This document shows, piece after piece, positions 33,302-42,500 of a stretch of 64,000 nt of DNA. A model generated the notes under the pieces. The model was given only the letters and a program-made list of their open reading frames with translations. It did no database searches and was not told the origin of the DNA. Each line of letters starts with the position of its first letter. Positions within the stretch are counted from its first letter, which is position 1. The DNA is taken from contig NZ_SZVO01000010.1 in assembly GCF_005280585.1 (NCBI RefSeq), positions 124,001 through 188,000 of the forward strand. Reading direction: 5' to 3'. The translations under genes and the position numbers were made by a program. The DNA is from Dyadobacter frigoris. GTDB taxonomy: Bacteria > Bacteroidota > Bacteroidia > Cytophagales > Spirosomataceae.

Positions 33302-34480
33302 TTAAACTGTAATTTTTATCATTTGAGCCTGTTTTTGCGCTTTTAAAGATAATTCCGTAGCCAGGAAACAATGTTCCTGAGACATGGCAGTTTCGGTCCG
33401 GTTGAGCACGTCGTCTACCAATTGTTTTCCGTAGGGCAAAGGCTCTTTACTACAATCTATATACTGCGTTTCTTTTTGATTAACAAGGAATAAATGGTTT
33501 CCGCCCTCACGTCCTGCAATATCAACATTTTTTCGAATTTCGATATAACCTTCTGTCCCTAAGATTGTTAAGCGGCCATCACCCCAACTTTTCAGTCCAT
33601 CCGGCGTAAACCAATCAACACGGATATAACCTGTGCCGCCATTTCCACGGATCATACAATCTCCAAAATCCTCAAATTTCGGGTATTGCGGATGACTCAC
33701 ATTTCCAACCTGCGAGGCCACAACCTCTGCCTTGTTGGATCCTGTAAAAAACAAAAACTGGTCAAACTGGTGTGAAGCAATATCACAGATAACTCCTCCA
33801 TAGCGCTTTGCATCAAAAAACCAGTCGGGACGTGAGCTGGCCGACATCCGGTGTGGGCCCAAACCAATCGTTTGAATTACTTTTCCTATCGCCCCGGATT
33901 TAACCAGTTCACCCGCTTTCACGGTAGCACGGTTTTCAAGTCTCTCACTGAACATAATAGAATAAATTCTACCTGTTTCCTTCTGCACTTTTCTAACCTG
34001 GGCCAATTGTTCCAGAGAAGTAATGCCAGGTTTGTCGGCCATATAATCCTTTCCGGCCTTCATTACCCGAATCCCGATAGGTGCGCGCTCATCAGGAATA
34101 GCAGAACTTAAAACAAGCTGTATCGATTTATCGTCAAGAATTTCTTTTTCACTTGCAGCAAGTTTCGCTTCCGGAAAACGTTTTGCAAAGGCTGCGGTAA
34201 GATCTGCTTCTTTGGCATAATACGCAACCAACTGTCCTCCTCCTCTGGTCACAGCTTCAACCTGACTATAAATATGACCATGATTCATACCGATAACGGC
34301 AAATTTTATACGACCAGGCTCTACTGCAAAATCATTATTTTTGTCTTCTTCAATATTTTTTTTGCCAGCAGCCGAAGCATTCATAGCCTCGCCAGGAAGC
34401 GCTGACATCATAACAAGACCAGCTGCGGTACTCATCGTATTGCGTATAAATTGGCGACGATTATCTTCTGTTTTTTTCAT
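33302..34480 (-). CDS. Gfo/Idh/MocA-family oxidoreductase, Tat-exported
   Basis: A 392-residue NAD(P)-dependent dehydrogenase. The RRQFIRN twin-arginine signal (residues 9-15) precedes a hydrophobic stretch. The Rossmann start KFAVIGMNHGHIY lies near residue 58. A later motif (DKPGITSLEQL, with the family's usual Lys of EKP) and CDIASHQFDQF, holding a probable catalytic His, mark the oxidoreductase domain. These enzymes act on sugars, inositols or their derivatives, here in the periplasm. Divergent from the Hsp70-like gene; two 14-bp direct repeats 22 bp apart lie in the gap. Confidence 0.85.
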   Translation of the reverse strand: MKKTEDNRRQFIRNTMSTAAGLVMMSALPGEAMNASAAGKKNIEEDKNNDFAVEPGRIKFAVIGMNHGHIYSQVEAVTRGGGQLVAYYAKEADLTAAFAKRFPEAKLAASEKEILDDKSIQLVLSSAIPDERAPIGIRVMKAGKDYMADKPGITSLEQLAQVRKVQKETGRIYSIMFSERLENRATVKAGELVKSGAIGKVIQTIGLGPHRMSASSRPDWFFDAKRYGGVICDIASHQFDQFLFFTGSNKAEVVASQVGNVSHPQYPKFEDFGDCMIRGNGGTGYIRVDWFTPDGLKSWGDGRLTILGTEGYIEIRKNVDIAGREGGNHLFLVNQKETQYIDCSKEPLPYGKQLVDDVLNRTETAMSQEHCFLATELSLKAQKQAQMIKITV

Positions 34481-34583
34481 CTTTTTAAATTTAAGGACTA
34501 AGCTCCTGCTCAGGTTTGTTCACTTTTAATTGAAGACTTCATTCTGGCTTACCTACCCTTAAGTGCCATTTCCATTAATAATA

Positions 34584-34619
34584 CTGACATATTGAAAGGA
34601 ATCTCCTAACATATTGAAA
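34584..34619. promoter_or_regulatory. Direct repeat, two copies spaced two helical turns
   Basis: CTGACATATTGAAA at 34584 and CTAACATATTGAAA at 34606 differ in one base and are 22 bp apart, so an activator dimer could bind both on one DNA face. They sit between the divergent oxidoreductase and Hsp70-like genes. Confidence 0.45.
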
Positions 34620-34723
34620 TATTTACAGGCTCATTTATGATTACTTACAGATTACTGTCGTTAGAAATTGCAAAAGACCGCAAATAATCTGAAATTGCGC
34701 CCCCAAATTTTCAGAAATTAATA

Positions 34724-35983
34724 ATGACCAGTATTTCCTGCGGTATCGATTTTGGAACTTCCAATTCAAGTATAGCAATAGCAAACCAGGGCCACGTACA
34801 CCTCGTAGCCGTTGAAGGTTCAAGTACCACCACACCAAGTGCCATGTTCTTCCTTCGCAAAGGGAACGTTCCGTTTTACGGAAGAGCTGCAGTAAATATG
34901 TTTTTGGAAAGAAATCCCGGACGTTTTATGAGAAGTTTGAAACGCGTTCTCGGAACACCCGTTATGCGTCAGGGGACTATGGTGAATGGTGAACTCATGC
35001 GTTTTGACCAAATCATTACCGCGTTTTTGAAAAACCTGAAAGATAAGGCTGACGAAGATGCAGGCCTGGAAATTGAGAGTGTGGTTATGGGCCGTCCTGT
35101 TCATTTTGTAGATAACGATCACGCAGCCGACAGCAGAGCAGAGGCTGAACTCAAACTAATTGCCAAACAATTAGGCTTTCAAAATATCGATTTTCAGTTT
35201 GAACCTATTGCTGCTGCTTTTGCTCACGAAATTAATATCACCGGAGAAAAACTTGCAATAGTAGTGGATTTGGGTGGCGGGACTTCTGATTTTACAGTGA
35301 TCAGGCTTTCTAATAAGTATATTAACAAAGCTGATCGTGCTTCGGATATTCTGGCCAATACCGGTATTCGGGTTGGCGGTAATGATTTTGACAAAGATCT
35401 GAGTTTGGCGGCAATTATGCCTGAGCTTGGTTACCGCAGTACTTATGGTACAAAAAACCTTGAAGTTCCGCTTTATCATTATTTCGATTTGTCTGAATGG
35501 AGTAAGGTAAATTTCCTTTACACGACAAAAATCATTTCCCAAACCAAGCAAATCCTTTTTGAAGCCCATGACAAAACGCGGTACAAAAGGTTATTGCAAG
35601 TGCTTGAACAGGAAACCGGACATACCCTGCTGGCGGCCACGGAAGAAACCAAAATCGCTTTAACTTCTCAGGCTGAATATGATGCGCCTTTTGATTTCCT
35701 GGAAGACGGACTTACAGCACGAGTAACACGTGAGCAGTTTGATGAGGCAATTATTCAAAAAATTGATAAAATTTCCGAGTCGGCACTTCAATGTCTGCGT
35801 GATGCAGGTGTACAAAAAGAAGATATTGACCTTGTGATTCTTACCGGAGGCTCTACCGAAGTACCGCTCATACAGACTGAATTTAAAAAACTGTTTCCCA
35901 ACGCTGAACTGGCTGATGAAAACAAACTTTCAAGCGTAGGGCTTGGATTGGCTTATGATAGTCAGAATAAATTTGGCAGATAA
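34724..35983 (+). CDS. Hsp70-like ATPase of the YegD type
   Basis: A 419-residue actin/Hsp70-fold ATPase. It opens with GIDFGTSNSSIAI (phosphate 1), has VVDLGGGTSDFTVIRL near residue 185 (phosphate 2) and LTGGSTEVPLIQTEF near residue 383 (adenosine motif). It ends after the nucleotide-binding domain and lacks the peptide-binding domain of DnaK, as in YegD relatives. The substrate or partner is unknown; a chaperone role is inferred from family. A stop of the preceding frame and the ATG at 34724 set the start. It is a single-gene unit. Confidence 0.85.
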   Translation: MTSISCGIDFGTSNSSIAIANQGHVHLVAVEGSSTTTPSAMFFLRKGNVPFYGRAAVNMFLERNPGRFMRSLKRVLGTPVMRQGTMVNGELMRFDQIITAFLKNLKDKADEDAGLEIESVVMGRPVHFVDNDHAADSRAEAELKLIAKQLGFQNIDFQFEPIAAAFAHEINITGEKLAIVVDLGGGTSDFTVIRLSNKYINKADRASDILANTGIRVGGNDFDKDLSLAAIMPELGYRSTYGTKNLEVPLYHYFDLSEWSKVNFLYTTKIISQTKQILFEAHDKTRYKRLLQVLEQETGHTLLAATEETKIALTSQAEYDAPFDFLEDGLTARVTREQFDEAIIQKIDKISESALQCLRDAGVQKEDIDLVILTGGSTEVPLIQTEFKKLFPNAELADENKLSSVGLGLAYDSQNKFGR

Positions 35984-36061
35984 AATTATTTGCAAAGGTA
36001 ACATTAAATTATATTTGTTACCTCTTGATAACCAATCCATTTTATGTCAAATTTGTAGTTT

Positions 36062-36093
36062 TAGGTATTTGGTCATGCAATACCAAATACCTA
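36062..36093. repeat. 12-bp perfect hairpin downstream of the Hsp70-like gene
   Basis: Arms TAGGTATTTGGT and ACCAAATACCTA with loop CATGCAAT. No T-run follows, so it is either a weak terminator of the preceding gene or an operator of the FkbM gene 67 bp further on. Confidence 0.5.
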
Positions 36094-36159
36094 TATATAA
36101 ATTTATTTAGCTTACTTTGAAAAATATCAATAATTTTACTCACGCCTAATAAAATTAAT

Positions 36160-36984
36160 GTGTTAGATTATCTAAAGAAATCCTTCGCAAGAAAAAAAGC
36201 ACGCCGCCAGTTTCAGGAATATTCTCATACCGTGGATAAATTTGTTTTACCGGAAGAAGGTGAAGTTGAATTTGCTAATTGGGACAATCCTTTGGTAAAA
36301 CCGGTAACCTTGACTCAGGACGAGATAAATTTCTTCAAGAAGTTTATACCAAGAGGTTCTTTTTGTATAGATATTGGCACAAACATTGGTGACACAACAG
36401 TTCCTATGGCTGTTGCTGCGGGTAAAACCGGAACAACATTAGGTTTTGATCCTAATCCTCACGTTTTCAAAATTCTGGAAGCGAATGTGACGCTGAATAA
36501 AGAAAAAACGAATATCATTCCTTTCAATTACGCTATTACAAAAGAAGACGGTGAGTTTTATTATAGCTCTTCGGAGGCATCTTTCGGTAACGGAGGTATT
36601 TCTAATGAAATAATTTCTGAACAAGGGGAATTTCAGCTTCCCCAAAAAATCAAAGGTATAAATCTTCAAAATTTCCTGGAAAAAAATTACGCCGATTTAT
36701 TACCTAAATTATCTTTTATTAAGGTAGATGTTGAAGGCGCTGACAAGGAAGTAATCCGTTCCATCAGTGAATTGCTTATTAAATATAAACCGGTATTGAT
36801 AGCAGAAGTATTTTCAAAATCATCAGCAGAAGACAGAACCGAACTGTTTGACCTTGTAGCCAGCCTGGGTTACACGCTGTACTATTTCTCTGATTTTGTT
36901 GCGAATGCAGAAATTATAAAACTGGAAAGCGGAAAAGATTTGATGAAGTGGAAAATGCTTAATTTTTATGCAGTTCCGAATTAA
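36160..36984 (+). CDS. FkbM-family methyltransferase
   Basis: A 274-residue SAM-dependent methyltransferase. SAM-binding motif I is FCIDIGTNIGDTTVPMAVAAG near residue 68, followed by FDPNPHVFKILEANV (acidic ribose-binding strand) and FIKVDVEGADKEVIRS, the family signature. FkbM members O-methylate sugars or natural products. A start at GTG 36160 is chosen; the overlapping ATG at 36158 hits a stop at once and no in-frame ATG lies near the basic N-terminus (KKSFARKKARRQF). It is separate from the EPS operon, so its substrate is open. Confidence 0.85.
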   Translation: MLDYLKKSFARKKARRQFQEYSHTVDKFVLPEEGEVEFANWDNPLVKPVTLTQDEINFFKKFIPRGSFCIDIGTNIGDTTVPMAVAAGKTGTTLGFDPNPHVFKILEANVTLNKEKTNIIPFNYAITKEDGEFYYSSSEASFGNGGISNEIISEQGEFQLPQKIKGINLQNFLEKNYADLLPKLSFIKVDVEGADKEVIRSISELLIKYKPVLIAEVFSKSSAEDRTELFDLVASLGYTLYYFSDFVANAEIIKLESGKDLMKWKMLNFYAVPN

Positions 36985-37014
36985 TTCCAAAAAAGTATAG
37001 CTTAAATTTTTCTT

Positions 37015-37051
37015 AAAAATCCTTTATACTTCATTCGTATAAAGGATTTTT
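37015..37051. terminator. Bidirectional terminator, 15-bp perfect stem
   Basis: Arms AAAAATCCTTTATAC and GTATAAAGGATTTTT around loop TTCATTC, between the convergent FkbM and dehydrogenase genes. Confidence 0.85.
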
Positions 37052-37081
37052 ACATTTTCAACCCGGTATTGGTAAAAATAA

Positions 37082-38824
37082 TTATCTGGTCAAAGAGCCC
37101 ATCGCATTTTTAATCCGTCTGATCCTCCCATCGCTTTTAGTCATTATATACATTTCCTTCGTGAATGGATTGTATTCAATTCTGAGATCCACTCTTTTGG
37201 AACCAGACATTTGCTGCAAATCCGCAGGTTTTGAATCCTTTACAATATTGATCTCATAAACTGTCGAGTCTGAAAGTTGTTTGTTGATGTTAACACAAAA
37301 AATCCTTCCGTTTACAATATCACCAAATATGTATTTGTTTCTCAAAGCTTCCAGATTTCCTTGGTACACATATCCTCCGCTGATCGCATTTCCGTCCTTA
37401 TGGTCGTATGCCACAAAAGGTTTAATAAAATTATCCTTTTCAGTTTTATTGACTTTATAGACATTTTTCAAATCGGATGGGGAAATCCCAAAACTCCCTT
37501 CGCGCGTATTCCAACCATAATCTCCGCCTTTTACAATAACGTTCACTTCTTCAAAATTAGACTCTCCCACCTCGGCGCTAAACATAATTTTTCCATGCGT
37601 CAGATCCCAGGACATACGGTGCGGATTCCTGAAACCAAAAGCATAAATTTCCTTAAAGGTCTTAGGATCAGTATTATTTACAAAAGGATTATCCGCTGGA
37701 ATTCCATAATGCCCGTTGCGGCTATTGTTTCCAATTGGATCAATACGAATTATAGTACCTAAAAGTGAATTTAAATGATGCGTAATTTCGGGATGTTTTC
37801 CAATCGTAGATCCACCGTCACCTGTTCCGATAAATAACATTCCATAATCGGGATCGTTTTTGCCAATGCCGGGAACAAATCCAATATCCTGTGTTCCGTG
37901 GACGTTTCCAGGCACGTTGATGCGAAGCAATTCTCTTCTTGTACCTTCAAAAGTTTTGCTTTTTACATCATTAATTTTCCACTCGGATACTACCCATTGC
38001 AAAGCTACTTTAATAGAATCGGGAAATTCATAATCCGCTTTTTTTCCTGTAAATTCCTCGGTATGCGTGATATAAATCAGGCCATTGCTCAAATAGTCCG
38101 GATGAAAGGCAAAACTTCCAAGTCCTGTACCCAAACCCGGCGTATTGATAAATTTGTCTGCTTTGGGCCTGATATCAAAAAAAACAGCTGCCTGATTATT
38201 TTGAATTCTATAAATAATTCCTCTCTGATCACTTACGTAAAGCGTCCCATCGGAGGAAGGATGCGGCCTCATATTGGCAATTCTTGTAAGCGGAGGTTTG
38301 TCTGATGAAGCAGGAATCTGTACAAAGTCTTCCAGTTCAATCTGAATTCCCGATTTTTTTACCGGTGTCCCAAATCTTTCGTTAGTCTGTGAAATGTTAT
38401 TATTTTCAATCTTAACAAGAAGTGGTTCAATCGGATGCAGTTTTGTTTCGTTATCGATATAAGCTAAAATCGAGTTTATTTCAGCTGGTTGCAGGAAGTC
38501 ATATGATGGCATGACCATCTTATATTTCCGGCTTAAATTTACAGCTCTTGGCTCTCCCGATTCAATTACTTTTCCGGGATTTCGAATAAATTCCGTCAGT
38601 GCTTTTTCCGGTAACAAATGTGTAATTCCGCCCAGTCTCGGACCTATTTCTTCATGATCAATAGCGTGACACGACGCACAATTGGTATTAAATAATTCCT
38701 TTCCGATAGCAAGCGTCTTTTTGTCATCCGCATAACCGGTAGAAGGTTTTTTGCTGCCAGCGCAGTTTATCAAAATAGTAACTGAAATTAAAAAGCAAAA
38801 GGAAGAAAGAAGAAATTTAAGCAT
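37082..38824 (-). CDS. Lipoprotein: cytochrome c fused to glucose/sorbosone dehydrogenase-like domain
   Basis: A 580-residue surface or periplasmic lipoprotein from the ATG at 38824, with lipobox LINC (Cys21). Residues 40-140 are a class I cytochrome c: CASCH (Cys49, Cys52, His53) with a Met ligand in YKMVMPSYD. The rest is a six-bladed beta-propeller of the GSDH/PQQ-dependent type (GLGTGLGSFAFHPDY, FIGTGDGGSTIGKHPE, FGFRNPHRMSWD, EVGESNFEEVN). Electrons from sugar oxidation would pass to the haem. A TTG at 38848 would add eight residues before the signal peptide and is not favoured. PQQ binding is inferred. Confidence 0.85.
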   Translation of the reverse strand: MLKFLLSSFCFLISVTILINCAGSKKPSTGYADDKKTLAIGKELFNTNCASCHAIDHEEIGPRLGGITHLLPEKALTEFIRNPGKVIESGEPRAVNLSRKYKMVMPSYDFLQPAEINSILAYIDNETKLHPIEPLLVKIENNNISQTNERFGTPVKKSGIQIELEDFVQIPASSDKPPLTRIANMRPHPSSDGTLYVSDQRGIIYRIQNNQAAVFFDIRPKADKFINTPGLGTGLGSFAFHPDYLSNGLIYITHTEEFTGKKADYEFPDSIKVALQWVVSEWKINDVKSKTFEGTRRELLRINVPGNVHGTQDIGFVPGIGKNDPDYGMLFIGTGDGGSTIGKHPEITHHLNSLLGTIIRIDPIGNNSRNGHYGIPADNPFVNNTDPKTFKEIYAFGFRNPHRMSWDLTHGKIMFSAEVGESNFEEVNVIVKGGDYGWNTREGSFGISPSDLKNVYKVNKTEKDNFIKPFVAYDHKDGNAISGGYVYQGNLEALRNKYIFGDIVNGRIFCVNINKQLSDSTVYEINIVKDSKPADLQQMSGSKRVDLRIEYNPFTKEMYIMTKSDGRIRRIKNAMGSLTR

Positions 38825-38979
38825 ATTTGAATTATCTGAGCGTTTCAATTGGCAAGGCCGGTTTTTAGTAAAATCTCATTTTTAGAAAACTCTACTCAAT
38901 ATTTTACAGACAAGACGATTTTTCTATTCATTTGCCCCATTATCGTGACCGTATTTATTATTGGTATAGCACAAAAAAA

Positions 38980-38997
38980 CCGGAGCCTAAGCTCCGG
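38980..38997 (-). terminator. Terminator of the PepSY-like gene
   Basis: A 7-bp GC-rich stem with a CTAA tetraloop; on the minus strand it is followed by TTTTTTTG. It lies 33 bp after the stop at 39030. Confidence 0.78.
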
Positions 38998-39029
38998 CAA
39001 TATTCACGTTGAGTAAAGTAATGCACTAT

Positions 39030-39335
39030 TTATTCTACATTCTTACCATTTTTATCCAGCTTTACTCTTGCGTTTTCACTGCCTTTTTTAACTGATAAAT
39101 CATAGTATTGAGTTTTGTCATCATTTGTGACCAGATAAGCAGTGGTTACTTTCCATCCTGCAAATGCGTCACTATTAATTGTTGCTTTTATAGCTGCTGG
39201 TAAATCTTCCGGTTTAACCGAAACTTTTTCCTGGGTAACTGTTATAGCATGATTAGGTTCCGTAACCGGAGTGGCCTGAACAGAGGCGAAAGAGATAAGA
39301 GTTAAGGCAACTGCCGACATTATTAGCTTTTTCAT
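39030..39335 (-). CDS. Exported PepSY-like (DUF2874) small protein
   Basis: A 101-residue periplasmic protein from the ATG at 39335, with signal peptide MKKLIMSAVALTLISFASVQA. The mature part contains VKPEDLPAAIKATINSDAFAGW and VTNDDKTQYYDLSVKKG, typical of the PepSY-like beta-alpha fold that binds to or inhibits other envelope proteins. A longer frame of 15 codons lacks a signal sequence at its front and is rejected. Single-gene unit with its own terminator. Function unknown. Confidence 0.75.
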   Translation of the reverse strand: MKKLIMSAVALTLISFASVQATPVTEPNHAITVTQEKVSVKPEDLPAAIKATINSDAFAGWKVTTAYLVTNDDKTQYYDLSVKKGSENARVKLDKNGKNVE

Positions 39336-39579
39336 AATCTGTGTTTTTAATGAGAATCTGTTTTCCGTGCCTTCGCACAATTAATAAGTAACTGACTAGT
39401 ATCATGCCAAACCTTCAAAACACTCAATATCAAAAGGTTTAAGTAATGTAACAATTGCCCGAAATGTTCGTAACGTCCACATCTTGTTGAATAAATCTTC
39501 AATTTTAGGTTATTTTCATGCATGGAAAAATGAAATAAATTATAGAAATTACACTTTTGTACCACTATACCTCACTAAT

Positions 39580-42500
39580 ATGAAATTAATGCTACTCTTA
39601 AAAATTTTTGTACTGTTTCTTCTTCCGCTGACTGTTTTGTCTCAGAATAAAAAGAATTATCAGATCGAATTAAAAAGTGGTTCTTTCACTCCTGAAAAAA
39701 ATGTCGGAATCGGCAAAACCGATGCTGTTAACAGCAGACTTTTACCTGATAAAAAGGTTTTTGTTGTCATACAATTTGAAGAAATTCCCGGCTCAGCGGA
39801 ACGAGAGCGGCTAAAAGCAGATGGAATTGACTTGCTGGAATATATCCCAAACAATGCTTATGCAGCAACCATTACCGGATCTCTTTCTGACATTTCCTTA
39901 AAAAGATCCGGGGCGCGTGCGGTAATTTATTTGACGGCGAGTCAAAAAATTCATCCATCGCTATTAAAAAAGCCATTTCCTGAACATGCCAGAAAAGTAA
40001 AGGGGCAAATTGATGTCTGGATTAATTTTCCAAAATCTTTTTCTTTTGATGAAATAAGAGAACAATTAAAAACCGACCACTTCGAAATCATTTCAAATGT
40101 TTACCAGGCATATCAGGTTCTGGAAATAAGAGTAGCCGAAGACCGCTTAAATGAGCTGGCGCTAAAAAACTATGTCCAATATGTGGAACCCGTTCCTCAA
40201 CCTGATAAACCCAACAATGTAAACAGTACAGCCAATGGACGGGCAAATGTCCTAAACTCATCTCTTATTTCAGGACGGAATCTACATGGAGAAGGCGTTG
40301 TTGTGGGTGTAGGTGATGAAGCAAATCCACTGCTTCACATAGATTTAAGTAACCGGATCATTAACCGGGCAGCGATAGAAGCCGGTGGACATGGAATCCA
40401 TGTAATGGGTACTTTGGGCGGGGCAGGAATTTTAAATGAAAAATTTACAGGCTATGCTCCAAAAGCCAAAATCGTTTCTCAGTATTTTTCCAATATACTA
40501 GCCTATGCGCCAGTTTATGTGCAGGATTTCGGAATGGTTATTACTAATAATTCCTACGGAAATGACCTGACAGATTGTTCTACGTTTGGGGCATATAATC
40601 TGCAATCCTACATTCTTGATCAGCAGGCTTTTCAAATGCCCTACCTTCAACATGTTTTTGCAGCAGGAAATAGCGGATCAATTTCTTGCAGCCCTTATCC
40701 TTCTGGTTTTGGCAATGTAGTTGGCGGGTTTCAAACAGCAAAAAATATTATCAGTGTTGGGAATACAACAGTTGAAGGTATTATAGCACCAAGTTCCAGC
40801 AGCGGGCCTGCAAAAGATGGCAGAATTAAACCTGAGATCAGTGCGCAGGGAACGAGTGTAGTTTCCTCCTATCCCGTAAATCTCTATGGAAGTTTGTCGG
40901 GAACCAGCATGGCTTCTCCGGCTGTGGCAGGAGGCCTTACCTTACTTTATCAGCGCTACCGCCAGCTTCACAGTCAGCAAAATCCCAAAAATGGGTTAAT
41001 GAAGGCCATTCTATGTAATGGCGGGACAGATCAGGGAAACGATGGCCCGGATTACAAATACGGCTTTGGATGGATGAATCTTCTGCGTTCGGTAAAAATG
41101 ATTGAAAGTGAAAGTTACAAATCAGCTTCAATCGCAACTTCGGCCACACCTGACACTTACCCGATTGAAATTCCTGCAAACACCGCAAGAGTTAAAGTAA
41201 TGTTGTATTGGAATGATCCTGCTACATCCGTTTTGTCGGGAAAAAATCTTGTGAATGACCTTGATCTGACTGTTACAAATCCTGGCGCCACCACCGTTTT
41301 TCCAAAATTGCTGGATCCAACTCCTGCAAATGTGAACAATCCCGCTACAACCGGAGCCGATCATATCAATAATATTGAGCAGGTTGTTATTGATTCGCCC
41401 GTTGCAGGCACTTATCAAATCAATGTGAAAGGAACTGCCATCAATCAAAATGGAACACAAGAATATTTCGTAGTGTATGACATTATTCCCGTTTCAACTA
41501 CCATTACAAACCCTATTGGGAAAGAACGTTACCGGGGAACAGATTCTATCTATGTAAGCTGGGATTCATTTGGAAATTCATCGAATGATTTCTCCGTACA
41601 ATATTCAATAAATGATGGTGCGCAATGGAATCCAATTCCGGGAAATCTGACGGCAAACGGCCGCCAGCTCAAATGGCATTTCCCGGACGTTTCAACCGAC
41701 AAGGCAAAGGTCAAAGTAATTCAGAATGCAACCGGAGCAGAAAGTATCAGTCAGGCATTTACAATTACGGGGCGCCCGGCTTTAAGCCTTTCTTCCGTTC
41801 AATGCCAGGGTTATGCATCTTTGGAATGGACGCCCGTAACCGGCGTAAGTAATTATGAAGTTATGGTTTTAAAAGGTGACGAAATGATTTCGGCCGGCAT
41901 CACGTCAAATACCAATTTCACCCTTGGCGGATTAAGCAAGGATTCTACGTATTGGTTTGCTGTCCGCGCTTTGGTTAATGCAAATCCGGGAATACGATCC
42001 GTCGCTGTTCCAAGAAAGCCTGATTCAGGAACCTGCTCAGGAAACATTTCGGATAACGATCTTCTGTTGGAAGCAATCGTCAATCCTATTTCTTCTGGCC
42101 GGTTGTTAACGTCAAAAGCATTATCAAACCAAAATGATGTTACCATAAGAATAAAAAACCTTGATGACCAACCTTTTGCAGGTCCGGTTTCTATGGGTTA
42201 TTCTTTAAATGGAACTGCGGCATCTTCCGTTTCTGTATCGTTATCAATTCCTGCACAAGCATCAGTTGATTATACTTTTACGGATAAAGCGAACCTGGCT
42301 GCGGCGGGTTCTTACGTCATTGAGGCATTTGCCAATGCAGAGGCAGATACTGCAAAAAGCAATAATAAAATTTCAAAAATATTTGATCAGTTAAACAACG
42401 CACCTGTTGCGCTGCCTTTTCTTGATAATATTGAATCCGCATCTGTTCAGGAGATTATTACTGATAAAACCGGACTTCAAAATGCAAGTCGCTACGATTT

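Noticed and set aside
35996..36023. AGGTAACA/TGTTACCT stem after the Hsp70-like gene
   Set aside because: Short, with a 12-base loop and no T-run; the better 12-bp hairpin nearby was kept instead.
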